From Candidatus Cloacimonadota bacterium (GTDB lineage: Bacteria; Cloacimonadota; Cloacimonadia; Cloacimonadales; TCS61), in NCBI GenBank assembly GCA_021736135.1, contig JAIPGO010000038.1:1-34877 (forward strand): a DNA stretch of 34,877 bases, in the 5' to 3' direction. The position numbers and the translations under genes are program-made. Position 1 is the first letter of the stretch. Every line of letters begins with the position of its first letter. Under the pieces are notes generated by a model. The model did not search any database, was not told the origin of the DNA, and was given only the letters and a program-made list of their open reading frames with translations. Positions 34,175-34,877 of the stretch are shown here, piece by piece.

Positions 34175-34423
34175 TTTAGAGGCTGTGCGAAAACTTTCTG
34201 TTTTGTGATCAATATAATAATTCCAGCTGAGAACAAGAGTTTTGAACGGTACTCCGGGCAAGACTTTTGGGCGACGAATACTCCCCAGGCATCTTTTATA
34301 TAATTACCTGATAATATGTTAGTCGCTCAAAAGTCTTGTCCTTAGTACAGTCCAAAACTCTTGGCTTAAATTGGATGTCGGCATCTTTAATGGACAATTA
34401 TTAATTCTCGCACAGCCTCTTTA
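34175..34423. mobile_element. MITE-like element with 12-bp terminal inverted repeats and TTTA target duplication
   Basis: Ends GAGGCTGTGCGA (34179-34190) and TCGCACAGCCTC (34408-34419) are perfect inverted repeats, flanked by TTTA on both sides (34175-34178 and 34420-34423). Inside, a second imperfect inverted repeat of ~45 bp pairs AAGAGTTTTGAACGGTACT (from 34236) and AAGACTTTTGGGCGAC with GTCGCTCAAAAGTCTT (from 34322) and AGTACAGTCCAAAACTCTT. The 241-bp element has no transposase and could fold as one long hairpin. It is probably a non-autonomous derivative of an IS with the same ends. Confidence 0.8.
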
Positions 34424-34500
34424 TGCTGTAGAAAAATTCAGTTGAAAATAGAGAAGTTGCTTTATTCAGTAGAATTCACCATAACTTACCATTAACCATA

Positions 34501-34637
34501 TACTTAGTTGTATATAGGAGCCTATAAGGTTACTATAAAGAGGGACAACACAGCACAATCGGGCATTATTTTGCTATATTGTGCCTTGTTGTGACTCTTT
34601 AGTACCTCCTATAAGGCAACTGGAACCAACTATATAG
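34501..34637. repeat. Second long imperfect palindrome
   Basis: Arms pair imperfectly over ~60 bp each around a centre at 34560-34577. The best core is ACAACACAGCACAAT (34545-34559) with ATTGTGCCTTGTTGT (34578-34592). Outer parts pair TAGTTG (34505-34510) with CAACTA (34628-34633). CCTATAAGG occurs in both arms in the same direction. It may be a decayed MITE or a structured RNA; no gene is seen. Confidence 0.55.
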
Positions 34638-34663
34638 TAAGATAGACGCCATTTCCTGCTGTG

Positions 34664-34697
34664 AAAAAAAAAGAGATGATTGTCTTAACTCATCTCT
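34664..34697 (-). terminator. Intrinsic terminator for the gene entering from the right edge
   Basis: The minus strand has AGAGATGA / TCATCTCT (34697-34690 with 34679-34672), 10-nt loop, then nine T (34672-34664). The stop codon of the right-edge frame lies within the loop region. Confidence 0.88.
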
Positions 34698-34877
34698 ATA
34701 AGTATTATTATAAAAAATCCGGCAATGATAATTATAAGACTATTTACATTAGTGCCAAATGTCCCCATAAGATTGCTAAAATCATCAAGAAAGAAGAGAG
34801 AAAGGAAATATTTCCCTCTTCCTTCTTTTTTCTTGTGCATTCTTATTTTCGATTCCACACTTTTTCCTGTCAACTTT
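34685..34877 (-). CDS. 3' end of an unidentified membrane protein gene cut by the right edge
   Basis: The frame is open to the window edge and ends TAA at 34685, directly in a terminator, which supports a real gene end. The visible ~64 residues have a basic stretch (KIRMHKKKEGRGKYF), then SLFFLDDFSNLMGTFGTNVN, and a C-terminal hydrophobic segment LIIIIAGFFIIILIEMS. Whether the start lies inside the window is unclear: the earliest candidates are a TTG at 34873 and an ATG at 34840, neither with a good ribosome site. Family not recognised. Confidence 0.45.
   Translation of the reverse strand, partial: KLTGKSVESKIRMHKKKEGRGKYFLSLFFLDDFSNLMGTFGTNVNSLIIIIAGFFIIILIEMS

Noticed and set aside
33741-34208. 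155-aa plus-strand open frame
   Set aside because: It is antisense to the well-supported SLOG gene and its upstream promoter, with no domain.

Overview
The window is a bacterial chromosomal segment in which nearly every gene is on the minus strand. The right half (about 17.8-33.3 kb) is one long translation operon: tuf, then the S10, spc and alpha ribosomal protein clusters, ending in rpoA-rplQ and an intrinsic terminator. The left half is an accessory zone with two very large secreted modular proteins, a two-component system and repeat-rich intergenic DNA. The multidomain exported proteins have a propeller, FnIII-like modules, a dockerin-like pair and a C-terminal sorting/FlgD-like domain with an NPFNP motif. 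This, with a zinc-type S14 and the operon order, suggests a member of the FCB group such as Candidatus Cloacimonadota. That placement is inference; no phylogenetic marker was searched.

Layout. 1-79: start of a gene cut by the left edge. 134-7986: probable operon read leftwards, with a single-domain response regulator, an 816-aa secreted protein and a 1654-aa secreted protein. 7987-9340: upstream region with a near-consensus sigma-54 promoter, overlapping dyads about 130 bp upstream of it, short-period repeats and a four-copy ~215-bp tandem array. 9341-12465: sigma-54-dependent NtrC-type regulator and a cytoplasmic TPR histidine kinase, overlapping by 4 bp. 12885-13256: small CaMKII-association/SnoaL-like protein. 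13851-15155: the only confident plus-strand gene, an AAA/DUF4143 ATPase with its own promoter, in repeat-rich DNA. 15417-17711: DMT/NIPA-like membrane protein and MgtE. 17748-17780: terminator. 17800-33305: rplQ, rpoA, rpsD, rpsK, rpsM, rpmJ, infA, map, secY, rplO, rpmD, rpsE, rplR, rplF, rpsH, rpsN, rplE, rplX, rplN, rpsQ, rpmC, rplP, rpsC, rplV, rpsS, rplB, rplW, rplD, rplC, rpsJ and tuf (transcribed from tuf towards rplQ). 33306-33440: structured leader and promoter of that operon. 33531-34031: SLOG-fold protein of the TIGR00725 type. 34175-34637: a MITE-like element and a second long imperfect palindrome. 34664-34877: terminator and 3' end of a gene cut by the right edge.

Main hypothesis: the TPR kinase and NtrC-type regulator form a signalling pair whose local target is the sigma-54 promoter before the response-regulator/secreted-protein operon. 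All parts of such a circuit are visible in sequence (regulator with GAFTGS loop, -24/-12 promoter with exact GG-N10-GC spacing, upstream dyads), but the link is untested. The second main theme is non-coding. Intergenic DNA of the accessory zone is built from phased 7-, 8-, 9- and 10-bp degenerate repeats and hairpins, including a tandem repeat whose hairpin arms differ between copies in a compensatory way. No rRNA, tRNA, CRISPR array or intact transposase gene was seen.
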